IMG/VR virus record: IMGVR_UViG_3300020122_000156
Span: 1-27,270 of that record
Direction: 5' to 3' (one strand)
Length of the DNA: 27,270 bases
Source: a virus
Position 1 is the stretch's first letter. Each line of letters opens with the position of its first letter. Shown piece after piece: positions 6,228-14,698 of the stretch. The notes under the pieces were generated by a model. It was not told where the DNA came from, did not search any database, and saw only the letters and a list, made by a program, of their open reading frames with translations. Position numbers and translations under genes: made by a program.

Positions 6228-7505
6228 TTACATCGTGAAGGGACGCGCGAGATCTTCAATATCTTCCAGGACTCGTTCGCGTTTGAAGGCTTGCCGCGCG
6301 TCTTTCAGCGTCGGCGCCGCCTCTAAGTCTTTGGCATAGCCGCGATAGAGCGTTTTGAAATTGCCGACGTTCGCCGAGCCGCCCACGGCGGCTTCCCCTC
6401 GATTCGCGGCTCGTACTCGTTCGCCCGCCGTCCGCATCGCTTCTTGAAAGCGTGTCGCAGGTAATCCTCCCGGACCTGGCTCCCAGGATGCCGCTTCCGA
6501 TTTGATCCGGTTCGGCACGGACTGATCCAGATACTCCTGGAGCCACGCGGCCGTCTGCTCCGGTGCGCCAGGACTCGAAGATCCGGGAATAATCTGCTTG
6601 GGAAACACGGTGGCTCCGGCGATCTGTCCCTGCGTGGGGAGATCGGGAAAGAACCGCTTCACTTGCGGTATTTTGCCCATCGCAATCTCTTGCGAGGATT
6701 GCAGGGACTTATCGACGACGGGCGGATTAATCCGTGGTGCTCCTGTCGCGCGATAGACGCCCGCTTGACGTTGCGCTAATTGATCGGCCAGCGGATCTTG
6801 TAACGCCTCAGCCCGATACCGCACCGAGGGTTCGTAGGGGGCAATCACCCGCTCTTCTTCCGGCGTCAAGGGTCCCCGCTTGCGTTTTTCAAACAGCGCC
6901 AGAATGTCCTGCGCCGAATCCCCAGACTTTTTATAGAGCGGTTGCTCGGAGGGGAGCTGCCGCCCGATTCTCGCGGTAATCTCCTGCGCCGCCTCTCGTG
7001 CGTGCGGCATCGGAATCATGCCATTGCCCACTTTTTCGAACAACAGCTTCGACGGCACCGGCGGTGTGTACTGTTGGAGAATGTTGCGAATCTCCGGCGA
7101 CGCCAAGCGGTTCAAGGTTTCGGCTCCGCCCTTCTCGCCTAAGGCCCCGCCCAAGCGCTTCAAACTAGCCAAGCCTTTGAGCGCCGGGGGCACGCCTGCT
7201 TGCAAGAGATAACTGCTCACACTGGGTTGCGTGAGCCCAATCAGGTTATTGAAGCCTTCCCCGGCCAGTCCGCCAAACACGGCTCCAGCCATCGGCCCCA
7301 TGAAGGGCGAGGCGGCCACCGCGCCCACGGTGGGGGCAATCGCGGGGGCAATGCCCAGGCCCAATCGTCTGAGGCCAGCCCAATCGGTGGAGGCCATGAT
7401 GTCCTGCATCGGACTGAGCGGAGGCGAGGCGGACACTTCCGGTGCGGACTTCCACGCCGGTGGCTTAGAGGATTCGCCTACGACTGGCGCGTCTTGCCAC
7501 CCCAT
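6228..7505 (-). CDS. Internal virion protein, N-terminal part ending at an in-frame TAA
   Basis: 425 residues. A Pro/Ser-rich N-terminus leads into a glycine-zipper hydrophobic region (about 50-85, with PAIAPTVGAVAASPFMGPMAG), then long charged helical stretches and an ANRGEAAVGGSANVGNFK segment near the end. No signal peptide. This composition is typical of internal proteins of short-tailed phages that are ejected into the cell envelope. The ATG overlaps the stop of the previous gene. The frame stops at TAA (6230-6228), then continues open for 169 codons through the next listed part; uninterrupted, the protein would have about 594 residues. Confidence 0.62.
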   Translation of the reverse strand: MGWQDAPVVGESSKPPAWKSAPEVSASPPLSPMQDIMASTDWAGLRRLGLGIAPAIAPTVGAVAASPFMGPMAGAVFGGLAGEGFNNLIGLTQPSVSSYLLQAGVPPALKGLASLKRLGGALGEKGGAETLNRLASPEIRNILQQYTPPVPSKLLFEKVGNGMIPMPHAREAAQEITARIGRQLPSEQPLYKKSGDSAQDILALFEKRKRGPLTPEEERVIAPYEPSVRYRAEALQDPLADQLAQRQAGVYRATGAPRINPPVVDKSLQSSQEIAMGKIPQVKRFFPDLPTQGQIAGATVFPKQIIPGSSSPGAPEQTAAWLQEYLDQSVPNRIKSEAASWEPGPGGLPATRFQEAMRTAGERVRAANRGEAAVGGSANVGNFKTLYRGYAKDLEAAPTLKDARQAFKRERVLEDIEDLARPFTM

Positions 7506-8518
7506 TACGGCTTCTTTCTTTTCTTGCCGTCCGGCCCGATAAATTCCGTTCCAGCAGGGAGCTTGTCATACTCAGCATCATCTTTGATCTTCGGAAGGTC
7601 TGGAGACTTCGCAGACGGCTTCGTCTTTGGTGCCGCATTGCCGGGGAAATAATCCTCGGTCTTTCGGGCGGTCATCTCTTTCTGAATCTTCGCCGCCGTG
7701 GGCGACAAGAGCTGCTCAAATTTCTGCCGACTCCCGCCGCCGCCTTCGTACATGCGTTGGAGTTCCGAAATCTTGCCCGTCATCAGGTCTTTGTACGTAT
7801 CACTGACCCCGCCTTTCGACGCCCATTGCGACGGCGTGAGATTACTCGACACCGCCCGCGAGATTTCTTCACGATCCCCCGCGGCCGTCACGCCCGCTCC
7901 GACAATCGCCTTCGCTAATTCATCGCCGACCACCTTGACCGCCGCGTCCCAACTCGCCGGAGCCACCGCGCCCACCTGCTTCGCCCAGGCATTCGCAATC
8001 CGGTTATAGCCTTGAATATCTTTATTGTTGAGCGCCTGGGCCAAGCGATCAAGCGTTTCCAAATGATTCAGCGCCGTATTGAAGGACCGGACTTCATTGC
8101 CCTGCTTCCCGTGCGGCCCAAAGGCCGAAATGGTTTCACGCAGGAGCTTCGTATTGGCCTGTTGCCCCACAATCTGTGAGGCGCGAGTGGGTCCTGCCGT
8201 CGAGCCCTGGGGAGCTGGTCGATTGGCCTGCGGGAGCGTCGCAGCGGGATTGGCCCGGAGCGTTTCAAAGGCCTGCCGGTTTGCCGGTCCATAGGGGCCG
8301 GGGAACTGCGGGTGATAGTTCGGGTCCATCGCCGCTTGCTCCGCCATCGTGCGGAGCGTCGGTTCATCGTAGAGCCCGGCAATGCCCATGCCCTGAGCTT
8401 TATTGCGCTGGACCGCCGCGAAGTACTGCCCCGCCATCGGGTCCTCAGGATCGAGCGCGAGCCGGCGCTTCATCATTTCTTCGATCGACCCCGGCGGATA
8501 CATCCCGCCTTGATACAT
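7505..8518 (-). CDS. Internal virion protein, helical
   Basis: 337 residues, no membrane span. After a flexible Pro-rich N-terminal third, residues about 115-280 are helical, with LLRETISAFGPHGKQGNEVRS-like and ALNHLETLDRLAQALNN segments seen in ejection or internal virion proteins of podovirus-like phages. The C-terminus ends with LPAGTEFIGPDGKKRKKP, a basic tail often found at the end of such phage proteins. It is one-base coupled to the following zipper protein. The upstream site is weak (AAAAGACG), so a start at the internal ATG (codon 6) is possible. Role: probably packaged in the head and injected with DNA. Confidence 0.55.
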   Translation of the reverse strand: MYQGGMYPPGSIEEMMKRRLALDPEDPMAGQYFAAVQRNKAQGMGIAGLYDEPTLRTMAEQAAMDPNYHPQFPGPYGPANRQAFETLRANPAATLPQANRPAPQGSTAGPTRASQIVGQQANTKLLRETISAFGPHGKQGNEVRSFNTALNHLETLDRLAQALNNKDIQGYNRIANAWAKQVGAVAPASWDAAVKVVGDELAKAIVGAGVTAAGDREEISRAVSSNLTPSQWASKGGVSDTYKDLMTGKISELQRMYEGGGGSRQKFEQLLSPTAAKIQKEMTARKTEDYFPGNAAPKTKPSAKSPDLPKIKDDAEYDKLPAGTEFIGPDGKKRKKP

Positions 8519-8530
8519 CGTCTTTTGAGC

Positions 8531-8860
8531 TTATTGGATCGGATTGAGCGGCACCTGATGGGTTTTGCCCGTCATCTGCCCGGTCAACGGGCTGATCTGC
8601 TCTAAGGTGGTGCCCGGCTGTCGCACCTGCCACTGCGGCGCGGCATTCATCTGGAGCTGCTGCCGGAGCTGCTGCTGTTGAAGGGGGAACGCTTCCTTCG
8701 CCTGCTGGTTCGCAATCTGCTGCTGTTGGATCTGTTGCTGCATCTGCGCCAGGGCGGTAATGGCCTGAATCCCTTGCAGATGCCCCTGAGCCCCGGCCAG
8801 CGGCGCTTGCGCAAGCGAACCCGTCAAGGCCGGTGCGAAGGAGTCAAAGAACGTGCCCAT
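8531..8860 (-). CDS. Gln-rich small virion protein
   Basis: 109 residues. Starts directly after the TAG of the preceding gene, with GGAGG eight bases upstream. The central 45-75 region is a Gln-rich helix (QMQQQIQQQQIANQQ), and the N-terminus is Gly/Ala/Leu-rich. The C-terminus, TLEQISPLTGQMTGK, resembles a short capping segment. No known domain. Position among internal virion genes suggests a minor virion protein or chaperone. Confidence 0.5.
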   Translation of the reverse strand: MGTFFDSFAPALTGSLAQAPLAGAQGHLQGIQAITALAQMQQQIQQQQIANQQAKEAFPLQQQQLRQQLQMNAAPQWQVRQPGTTLEQISPLTGQMTGKTHQVPLNPIQ

Positions 8861-9496
8861 CTATTTGCCTCCAAACATGCTCATGAAGCTCGGGCTGTCC
8901 TGCCCGTAATTGCCGCCGGTGAAGCTGCTGTAGTTCGCGCTCTTGTCCATCCCGAGCCCGCTGGTATCGGTGCCAAAGCCTCCGGTCTGTCCGCCGCCAT
9001 AGCCTTTCAAGGCCTGCATCAACATGAGCGATTGCAAGGCCCCCGCCGTGCCGCCCATCTGGCCGGTGGGCTGACCCACGTTCTGCCCGGCCCCTTGGAG
9101 GGCGTTCAGCGCCGACTGTTGTTGCCCCGTCGCTTGGCCCATCGCGTTCTGCCACGCCCCTTGAATCTGCGGGGCCATCGCCTGCTGCGTAAGCGTCTGT
9201 CCTAATCCTCCCATCGGGTCGATGCCCTGCCCACCCAGCATGGGATTGACCGTCGAGCGCATGAACTGCGGGAGCGCCGATTTCATCGCGTTTAGATTGG
9301 CCTGGTAGTACGGCTGCGCTTGTCCGATCATGTACGCCGGATTTTGCATCCGTTGCTGCTGCTGGAGATAGTTATTGTAGATGTCCCGCTGACGCTGTTG
9401 TTGCTGTTGCTGACTGTAGGCCCCGAAGATGTCCCCGGCCAGCCCCAAGCCCAGCATCCCCGCTCCCATGCCCCCGATGCCGTCAAAGAGTCCCAT
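8861..9496 (-). CDS. Gly/Gln/Met-rich virion protein
   Basis: 211 residues. An N-terminal glycine-zipper hydrophobic segment (MGLFDGIGGMGAGMLGLGLAG) is followed by a Gln-rich helix, a YMIGQAQPYYQANLNAM region and a Gly-rich C-terminus ending in MSMFGGK. The start has GGAGGAGGG nine bases upstream, overlapping the end of the preceding gene. The zipper suggests membrane insertion on ejection. No family is recognised; internal virion protein by composition and neighbours. Confidence 0.52.
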   Translation of the reverse strand: MGLFDGIGGMGAGMLGLGLAGDIFGAYSQQQQQQRQRDIYNNYLQQQQRMQNPAYMIGQAQPYYQANLNAMKSALPQFMRSTVNPMLGGQGIDPMGGLGQTLTQQAMAPQIQGAWQNAMGQATGQQQSALNALQGAGQNVGQPTGQMGGTAGALQSLMLMQALKGYGGGQTGGFGTDTSGLGMDKSANYSSFTGGNYGQDSPSFMSMFGGK

Positions 9497-9498
9497 GA

Positions 9499-10518
9499 TT
9501 ATTGCCCTCCTCCAAGGCCGTAGAGCGCGGCCAAGCTCAAGTCTTGTGGATTCGCGAGCCCCGGCTGCTCCTGAGAGCCTTTCATCCTGGCCTCCCAGCG
9601 CGGCGCGAGGCCTTTATGCGCTTCTGATTGTTGCGCCCCGAGTGAGGCCCGTTGCGCCGGCGTGAGTCCTTGCGCACTCGCCGGTCCACTCGGCATCCCT
9701 GGCGGTGGCAACGCTTGCCCTGGTACGCCGCCCGCGCCCATGAACTGGGCGAGGCCTTGCCCGAAGGAGGCTCCGCCTAATGGACTGCCGCCTGGTCCCA
9801 CCATGCCCGCCGCCAATCCTGCCCCGCCTTCTCCCGCTGCGTAGCCTGCCGGTGTGATACCAGCACCTGGACCTGCGGCACCTGTGATCGGATCGAACAC
9901 GACATTCATTCCGGCATTGCCTGCCGCATCGGTGAGAAACGGCAGACTCGATCCGCCGACTTCCCCTGCGGCCCCAAACCCCGTCGGTTTCAATGCGCCC
10001 AGGCCTCCACCTCCCAGCCCCGCTCCCGCCCCAATCAAGTTCCCGGTCTGCGCAATCTGCGGGCCCATCCCCGGAATGTTGTAGGTGGAGGAGCCCCACG
10101 GCCCGAGCTGATTCAAGCCGCCCTTGGCGGCATCGAAGAGATTCTCCTTGCCCGTGATCCCGCTCAGGGCCGCCTTGCCTGCGCCGTACAGCCCCCCGGT
10201 GGCCACGTTCGCAATGAGGTCGGTCGGATTGAAGCCGTGGTAGTGCGAGCCCGCCGGATGGGCTTGCAGGTGTTCCAGGCCCTTCAGGATATTGTCCAGC
10301 CGATTCGTGCCGCCCATCGGCCCGCCGCCCGACTGGCCTGCAAACTGCTGCGCGAGTCCGTAATCGGCCTGGGTCCCGTGTCCCTGCAAGAGTTCTTGGA
10401 GCATCTGCACTTGCTGGACCGGAATGCCGAGGTAGTTCGACAAGTCCTGATTACTAAAGCCGCCGTAGCGTGCGTCACCCGCCATGAGCATCACCCCACA
10501 CAGTAGTAGCCATCTCAC
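9499..10518 (-). CDS. Gly/Pro-rich virion protein
   Basis: 339 residues. The GTG at 10518 overlaps the stop of the tail gene before it (GTGA); a better-spaced GGGG precedes the ATG at 10485, so the protein may begin at MAGDARYGG. The middle holds a glycine-rich low-complexity region (about 150-270) with GAGAGLGGGGLGA and PGGSPLGGASFG stretches, and the C-terminus is helical (LTPAQRASLGAQQSEAHKG). It opens the series of four Gly/Gln-rich virion proteins. Probably an internal or tail-tip protein; no named family. Confidence 0.52.
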   Translation of the reverse strand: MRWLLLCGVMLMAGDARYGGFSNQDLSNYLGIPVQQVQMLQELLQGHGTQADYGLAQQFAGQSGGGPMGGTNRLDNILKGLEHLQAHPAGSHYHGFNPTDLIANVATGGLYGAGKAALSGITGKENLFDAAKGGLNQLGPWGSSTYNIPGMGPQIAQTGNLIGAGAGLGGGGLGALKPTGFGAAGEVGGSSLPFLTDAAGNAGMNVVFDPITGAAGPGAGITPAGYAAGEGGAGLAAGMVGPGGSPLGGASFGQGLAQFMGAGGVPGQALPPPGMPSGPASAQGLTPAQRASLGAQQSEAHKGLAPRWEARMKGSQEQPGLANPQDLSLAALYGLGGGQ

Positions 10519-11408
10519 GCATTCCGCCCCCGCGTGTCGGACCAGCCGAGCGTCACGACACGGAGCACCGTCGCCGCATCCGAACTGCTCAACCGATAGC
10601 GAATTTGTCCCGCGAGACTCGTGCGCTCCACGAGCCGATACCCGCCCACCGTGGCCGCCGTGCTGTTCACGCTCCCGCCGTTCTCCAGCGGGGCCAGCGT
10701 TTGACTCGGCGCTTGGTCCTGTTGGTCCAAATCCGAAATGTGCATCATGGGGTTGCTAGTCGTCGAGAGACAGTAGGCGTTGAGAATCGCCTGCATGTTC
10801 ACGCCGGAGGGCACACTGCCCAAGCGCTTCACCACCGCGCTCGTGCCGGGGTTCGTATCGGCGAAATCCAACACCGCCGTCGCGAGCCGGAAATAGTCGC
10901 CGTCTTGGGTATAGCTGGCGATGTTTTTATTGGCATCGGTCGTGAACGAGGCAATCCGGCGGTAGACGGTATAGGGCGAGGGAATGTTCACCCCCGTCGC
11001 GACCGTATCGAAATAGGCGTCCACCGCCCCCGTATCGGTACGGATGATCGCCAAGAGGTGATAGGTCTGGAGCCCCTGAATCGACGTGGCCGCATAGAGG
11101 CCCCCGTTGCCGGTGCCGACCGCCCAGGACGTATTGAGCACCTTCACCAGCGTCGAGGTGAGGCTGATCGACGTGCTTTGATCGTTCCCCATCGCGATGC
11201 CTGCCGCGATGCTGACCGAGGTGGCCGCTTGCGAGGGCGTGGTTTGCAGCCCGGCCAGATAGCTACGCGGGAGCGTGCTGTTGAAGATGGCGGTGTCGAT
11301 CGCGTCCATCGTGGTGCGGTACGCGGTGCCCCAATTGGTCTCGCCATCGGCGGGCTTGCAGAATCCGTAGTGGGTGGTCGTGGTCGATCCAGGGGTACAG
11401 GACGGCAT
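10515..11408 (-). CDS. Tail or spike protein with N-terminal YGFCKPADGETNW motif
   Basis: 297 residues. The beginning, THYGFCKPADGETNWG followed by MDAIDTAI, matches the opening of many phage tail fibre and spike proteins that bind the virion through this region. The rest is beta-rich, with IAAGIAMGNDQ, YHLLAIIRTDTGAVDAYFD and YRRIASFTTDANKNI strands and a trimeric-looking C-terminus. The start follows the nozzle-like gene with AAGGAG six bases upstream. Probably a tail spike or adaptor for a fibre. Confidence 0.6.
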   Translation of the reverse strand: MPSCTPGSTTTTHYGFCKPADGETNWGTAYRTTMDAIDTAIFNSTLPRSYLAGLQTTPSQAATSVSIAAGIAMGNDQSTSISLTSTLVKVLNTSWAVGTGNGGLYAATSIQGLQTYHLLAIIRTDTGAVDAYFDTVATGVNIPSPYTVYRRIASFTTDANKNIASYTQDGDYFRLATAVLDFADTNPGTSAVVKRLGSVPSGVNMQAILNAYCLSTTSNPMMHISDLDQQDQAPSQTLAPLENGGSVNSTAATVGGYRLVERTSLAGQIRYRLSSSDAATVLRVVTLGWSDTRGRNA

Positions 11409-13028
11409 CTAGGCTCCTTGAAAGGTCGATTTGGTGAGCGGCATGGCGCGGGCGTGCAGTTCGATCCCGCGAATCTTGCCCAACGTCGTAAAGGTATCGT
11501 CCACACTGCCCGCGAGCTGCACCTGCACGTTGTTCGCTTTGAAGCCCATCGGGAACTCCAGCACCGTGTCTTCAATGGCTTCAATCGACGCCCCAAACGG
11601 ACTCGTGCCGAAGGGGTCCAGCCCAAACCCGAGAAACGGCGAAATGGCCCCCACCGAGGGAATGGTTTTGGTGACCGTCTTCGACTGCACCGGCCCGATC
11701 GGCGAGGGATAGAAGGTGGCGCTGATCGTGGCCCCGGCGGGAAAGCCGTAGGTCGTGAGCAGCATCCGCCGCCAGTACGCCCGCTCCGACGGCGTGCCGA
11801 CCGTATAGGCGCGGGTGCGAATCAGCCAATTCGTCGCGGTCCCATCGTTCGTTTTATCGCCCGCGAAATACCGCCGGACATAGCCCGCGTCCCAATCGCC
11901 GCCGATCACCGAGGGGAGACTCCCGGCATCGAGCACGAGTTGCAGCGTCGCAATGTTGTTCGGGAAGTTCAGGACCGTCCAGGCCCGGCGCACCAGATCG
12001 TAGATGAACACGCGCGTGAGCGTCGGCCCACTGGTCGGACAGGCACAGATGTACAGCGGCGGGTTCGCGCACTGCGTCGCCATGCTGTGGCCGATCTGCG
12101 CCCAATCCAGTCCGTTGTAGGCATCGCGCCCGAAGATCCGGGGCCGCTCCTCTTCGCTGATCAGCGTATCGTTCACGCCGTCGTAGAGCGAGAACCCACG
12201 ATGGGTCAAGCGAATCACGCCGAAGCCCGAAATGAACTGAATCGAGCGCGGGGCCACACAGCCCATGTCGGACTTGATCTTCTGCACCGAGAACGAACTG
12301 CCAAAGGGATTCGTGCATTCGTAGCCGCTGAAATCCTTCCAGGCGACCAGCGTGGCCGTGGGGGAAATCCCCGCTTCGGCAATCGTGTAATTCGCCAAGC
12401 CTTGGCCGGTCTGCCCATCGTCCCGCGCAATGTAGGTCTGATTGGCACCGGGCCAGCTGTTGGCGTTATTCAAGTCCGAGGATTGCAGCGACGACGGGCT
12501 CACGGCCGTGCCGGTGTTGGTCGTGGGATTCGTGTTCCAGGCCCACAAGAAGTTCAAATGGTTCGCGATGTGCTGGCCGTTCGGAGCCCCGGTCAAGTTG
12601 GCCAGGGTGATGCCGTCGAAGCTCTTCAGGACTTCCTGGTTACTGTTCGCCAGAATCGCCAAGCCCGTAAAGTTAATGATGTCCGGGATGAGCGAATAGG
12701 TCGTGAAGTTGCCGATGAGCCCCCAGGGATTACTGTCACGCCGGTATAGCGTGTTCGGGCTCATGCTATTAATCCCGGCTTGAATCGCCAGATAGTCGAT
12801 GGCGCCGGTGTTGCGCTGCAGATCCCAGAGCTTCACGATCGGGCGGACGGCATTCGGGGATTGGGCATTTTGAATCAGCGTGCCGTCCTTCACGCGCAAG
12901 CTGCCGTGCTCATCCAAGAGGAAGTTCACCGCCTGCTGCACCTGATCGGGGCGCAACAGATAGGGAGAGGCGACCGTGTTCTCGCCCTTACTGAAATCGT
13001 ATTGTGCGACGGGTTTGAGTTCACTCAA
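11409..13028 (-). CDS. Tail nozzle or DNA-stabilisation protein (P22 gp10/T7 gp12-like)
   Basis: About 539 residues, beta-rich throughout. The N-terminus (FSKGENTVASPYLLRPDQVQ, then NFLLDEHGSLRVKDGT) is the typical opening of the nozzle and stabilisation proteins at the bottom of short phage tails. Repeated propeller-like strands follow, for example FGVIRLTHRGFSLYDG and TLTRVFIYDLVRRAW. No ATG is available at the 5' end: TTG at 13028 has GAGGG nine bases upstream, while TTG at 13034 is too close. A TTG start is rare in this window. Its place between the adaptor and tail fibre genes fits the nozzle. Confidence 0.62.
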   Translation of the reverse strand: MSELKPVAQYDFSKGENTVASPYLLRPDQVQQAVNFLLDEHGSLRVKDGTLIQNAQSPNAVRPIVKLWDLQRNTGAIDYLAIQAGINSMSPNTLYRRDSNPWGLIGNFTTYSLIPDIINFTGLAILANSNQEVLKSFDGITLANLTGAPNGQHIANHLNFLWAWNTNPTTNTGTAVSPSSLQSSDLNNANSWPGANQTYIARDDGQTGQGLANYTIAEAGISPTATLVAWKDFSGYECTNPFGSSFSVQKIKSDMGCVAPRSIQFISGFGVIRLTHRGFSLYDGVNDTLISEEERPRIFGRDAYNGLDWAQIGHSMATQCANPPLYICACPTSGPTLTRVFIYDLVRRAWTVLNFPNNIATLQLVLDAGSLPSVIGGDWDAGYVRRYFAGDKTNDGTATNWLIRTRAYTVGTPSERAYWRRMLLTTYGFPAGATISATFYPSPIGPVQSKTVTKTIPSVGAISPFLGFGLDPFGTSPFGASIEAIEDTVLEFPMGFKANNVQVQLAGSVDDTFTTLGKIRGIELHARAMPLTKSTFQGA

Positions 13029-13044
13029 TTTCAATCACCCTCGC

Positions 13045-13227
13045 CTAGCGGCACACGGGACAGATCCCGCCGCCCGGATGTTCGCGTCCACACTCCGGGC
13101 AGCGCCAGCGCTTGAGCAACTGCGCCTGCACCACGCCATAGCGTTGATCGCGTGTCTGCCCCACCCGCTGCCAATGCCGCGCGTGGTCCTGCTGCAACTC
13201 GTCAAAGCTCGCGACATCCTTTTTCAT
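13045..13227 (-). CDS. Zinc-ribbon mini-protein
   Basis: 60 residues, ATGA-coupled to the adaptor-like gene. A charged helical N-terminal 40 residues is followed by CPECGREHPGGGICPVC at the extreme C-terminus, a clear four-Cys zinc ribbon (rubredoxin-type knuckles). It sits between adaptor and nozzle genes. The role is unknown; a small chaperone, connector accessory or host-interacting factor are all possible. Confidence 0.62.
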   Translation of the reverse strand: MKKDVASFDELQQDHARHWQRVGQTRDQRYGVVQAQLLKRWRCPECGREHPGGGICPVCR

Positions 13228-14147
13228 GTCGTGTACACATTGCCCCAAATGGTCCGGCCCATCACCGGCACGCCGTAGGGCTGGCTCTGCACGCCCTGGC
13301 TATCGCTGCGCCAGTTCGGGTCCGCATAGATCCGTTGGCATTCCTTGCGAAATTCATCCATGTGCATTTTGCCGGTGGCCTGATCCTCTTGCGCGTAACT
13401 GCACTTGGCGAGCACATATTCCTGTAAGGCGTAGATGAAGCCCCCCGGCAGCTCCACCACGTCGGTGCCCGTCGCGACTTCCAAGGGCATGCGCGAACCC
13501 TTGAACCAGCCCGACAAATGCGTGACGGTCACGCCGGTACTGTGCGCCGCCGCCGTGGTGCCGCACTGGCCCCGCTGCAACACCGTGATGCCGGTGGTGC
13601 CGGTGAGCGTGCCGTAAAACAGAATCTCGCTCTCGATCCCCACATACCCGTACGTCAAAAACCCCGCATTAATCGCCACCGCAAAGCCGGTGGTGGTGGT
13701 GGCGCTCAAGGCGTTGGGCGTGAGGGGGCTCGTCGGATCGGTCGTGGCGGGCACCGGAAACAACCCCACTTCCATGTGGTCCGTCTGCCGGTGCTGCGTG
13801 TAGAACTGGCTCTGCCCGCCCGTAATGGCTTTGGGCCAGAGGGTCATCCCCTCCGGCCCGAGCATCAGGCGGAAGCCGCCTTGAAAGCCTTCGTCGAGCT
13901 GGTGCCAGGCCCCGTTCAAGCTGTAGTTGGGCTGGTTCGCCGTGACGGACACCGCCGTCCAGTCCTTGATGATCCAGCCGACCTGCTCCGACAGGGCCTT
14001 GATGCCGTCGTTGATCCAGCGGTACAGCGTTTGGGCACGGAAAATCCCGCCGTCCGTGGTGGGCAGCGGGTTCCCGGATGCGTCATAGACGGCATCCGGG
14101 ATGATGTCCCGCACGATGTTCACAACCGTCGAAGCTGGGACGCTCAC
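13224..14147 (-). CDS. Head-tail adaptor-like protein
   Basis: 307 residues, GTG start behind a strong AAGGAGGGG. The N-terminal 75 residues have the helical pattern of head-to-tail adaptors (VVNIVRDIIPDAVYD, then LYRWINDGIKALSEQV), followed by a beta-rich middle with a YGYVGIESEILFYG strand and a helical C-terminus (GGFIYALQEYVLAKCSYAQ). The position downstream of the capsid gene and upstream of the nozzle fits the gp4/gp11-type adaptor that docks on the portal. A 12-bp hairpin lies in its 5' coding region (14073-14100). Confidence 0.55.
   Translation of the reverse strand: MSVPASTVVNIVRDIIPDAVYDASGNPLPTTDGGIFRAQTLYRWINDGIKALSEQVGWIIKDWTAVSVTANQPNYSLNGAWHQLDEGFQGGFRLMLGPEGMTLWPKAITGGQSQFYTQHRQTDHMEVGLFPVPATTDPTSPLTPNALSATTTTGFAVAINAGFLTYGYVGIESEILFYGTLTGTTGITVLQRGQCGTTAAAHSTGVTVTHLSGWFKGSRMPLEVATGTDVVELPGGFIYALQEYVLAKCSYAQEDQATGKMHMDEFRKECQRIYADPNWRSDSQGVQSQPYGVPVMGRTIWGNVYTT
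14073..14100. other. Strong hairpin inside the 5' end of the adaptor gene
   Basis: CCCGGATGC (14073-14081) and GCATCCGGG (14092-14100) form a perfect 9-bp inverted repeat, and GTC/GAC within the loop can add three more pairs around an ATA loop with one bulged G. It begins 47 bases after the GTG start, inside codons. This could slow ribosomes or protect the mRNA; coding constraint alone is also possible. Confidence 0.55.
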
Positions 14148-14159
14148 ACGCCCCTCCTT

Positions 14160-14678
14160 CTAGGTTGCGTCTATATTACAATCGAACGATGCCGTATCCG
14201 TGTTCGCCGTGCCAAACGGCACCGGGAACACCGCAATGCGCGCATAGGCGTACGGCAGATTGTCCGGCGTCACGCCGTTCATCATCAAACAGCTGGTCGC
14301 CCGTGCCGCTTGATACTGCGCAATCACCGAGGTGCCGGTGGACGATCCGGTCGCGCTGAACGCACCGCTGGAGGTCGCCACTTGCAGCTGGAAGATCATG
14401 CCGCCCGAGGCCACGCCCATCTTGTAATTCTTCATCCAGATCAAGGCCCGCACCGCGCGGACCCCGAAGCCGGTCGAGAACACGGACGTACAGCCCACGA
14501 ACGTCGCCGCGCCGCTCAAATCATTATCCGCAAATTGATTGCGGTAGCTGGGCACGCCGTCCCAGGTATCCCCGGCAATGGACGCGCCAATGGCGGCATT
14601 CACAATCCCGAACGTCGAACAAAACCGCTCACGCACCGGCCTCGAAAGGCCGTTCAGCAAATCTGTGAATCGATTCAT
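14160..14678 (-). CDS. Hypothetical structural protein next to the capsid gene
   Basis: 172 residues, ATG with AAAGGAG eight bases upstream. After a short charged N-terminus, the protein is beta-rich with small residues (ASIAGDTWDG, VFSTGFGVRAVRALIWMKN, GGMIFQLQVATSSGAF). No signal peptide or membrane span. Position directly downstream of the capsid gene suggests a head decoration or minor head protein; no family is recognised. Confidence 0.5.
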   Translation of the reverse strand: MNRFTDLLNGLSRPVRERFCSTFGIVNAAIGASIAGDTWDGVPSYRNQFADNDLSGAATFVGCTSVFSTGFGVRAVRALIWMKNYKMGVASGGMIFQLQVATSSGAFSATGSSTGTSVIAQYQAARATSCLMMNGVTPDNLPYAYARIAVFPVPFGTANTDTASFDCNIDAT

Positions 14679-14698
14679 GATCGTCTCCTTTCTGCCGG

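Noticed and set aside
10605-12749. Very long open frame on the plus strand opposite tail genes (714 codons)
   Set aside because: It is Arg/Gly/His-rich, has no domain and lies opposite well-supported genes. In GC-rich DNA the antisense frame often stays open.
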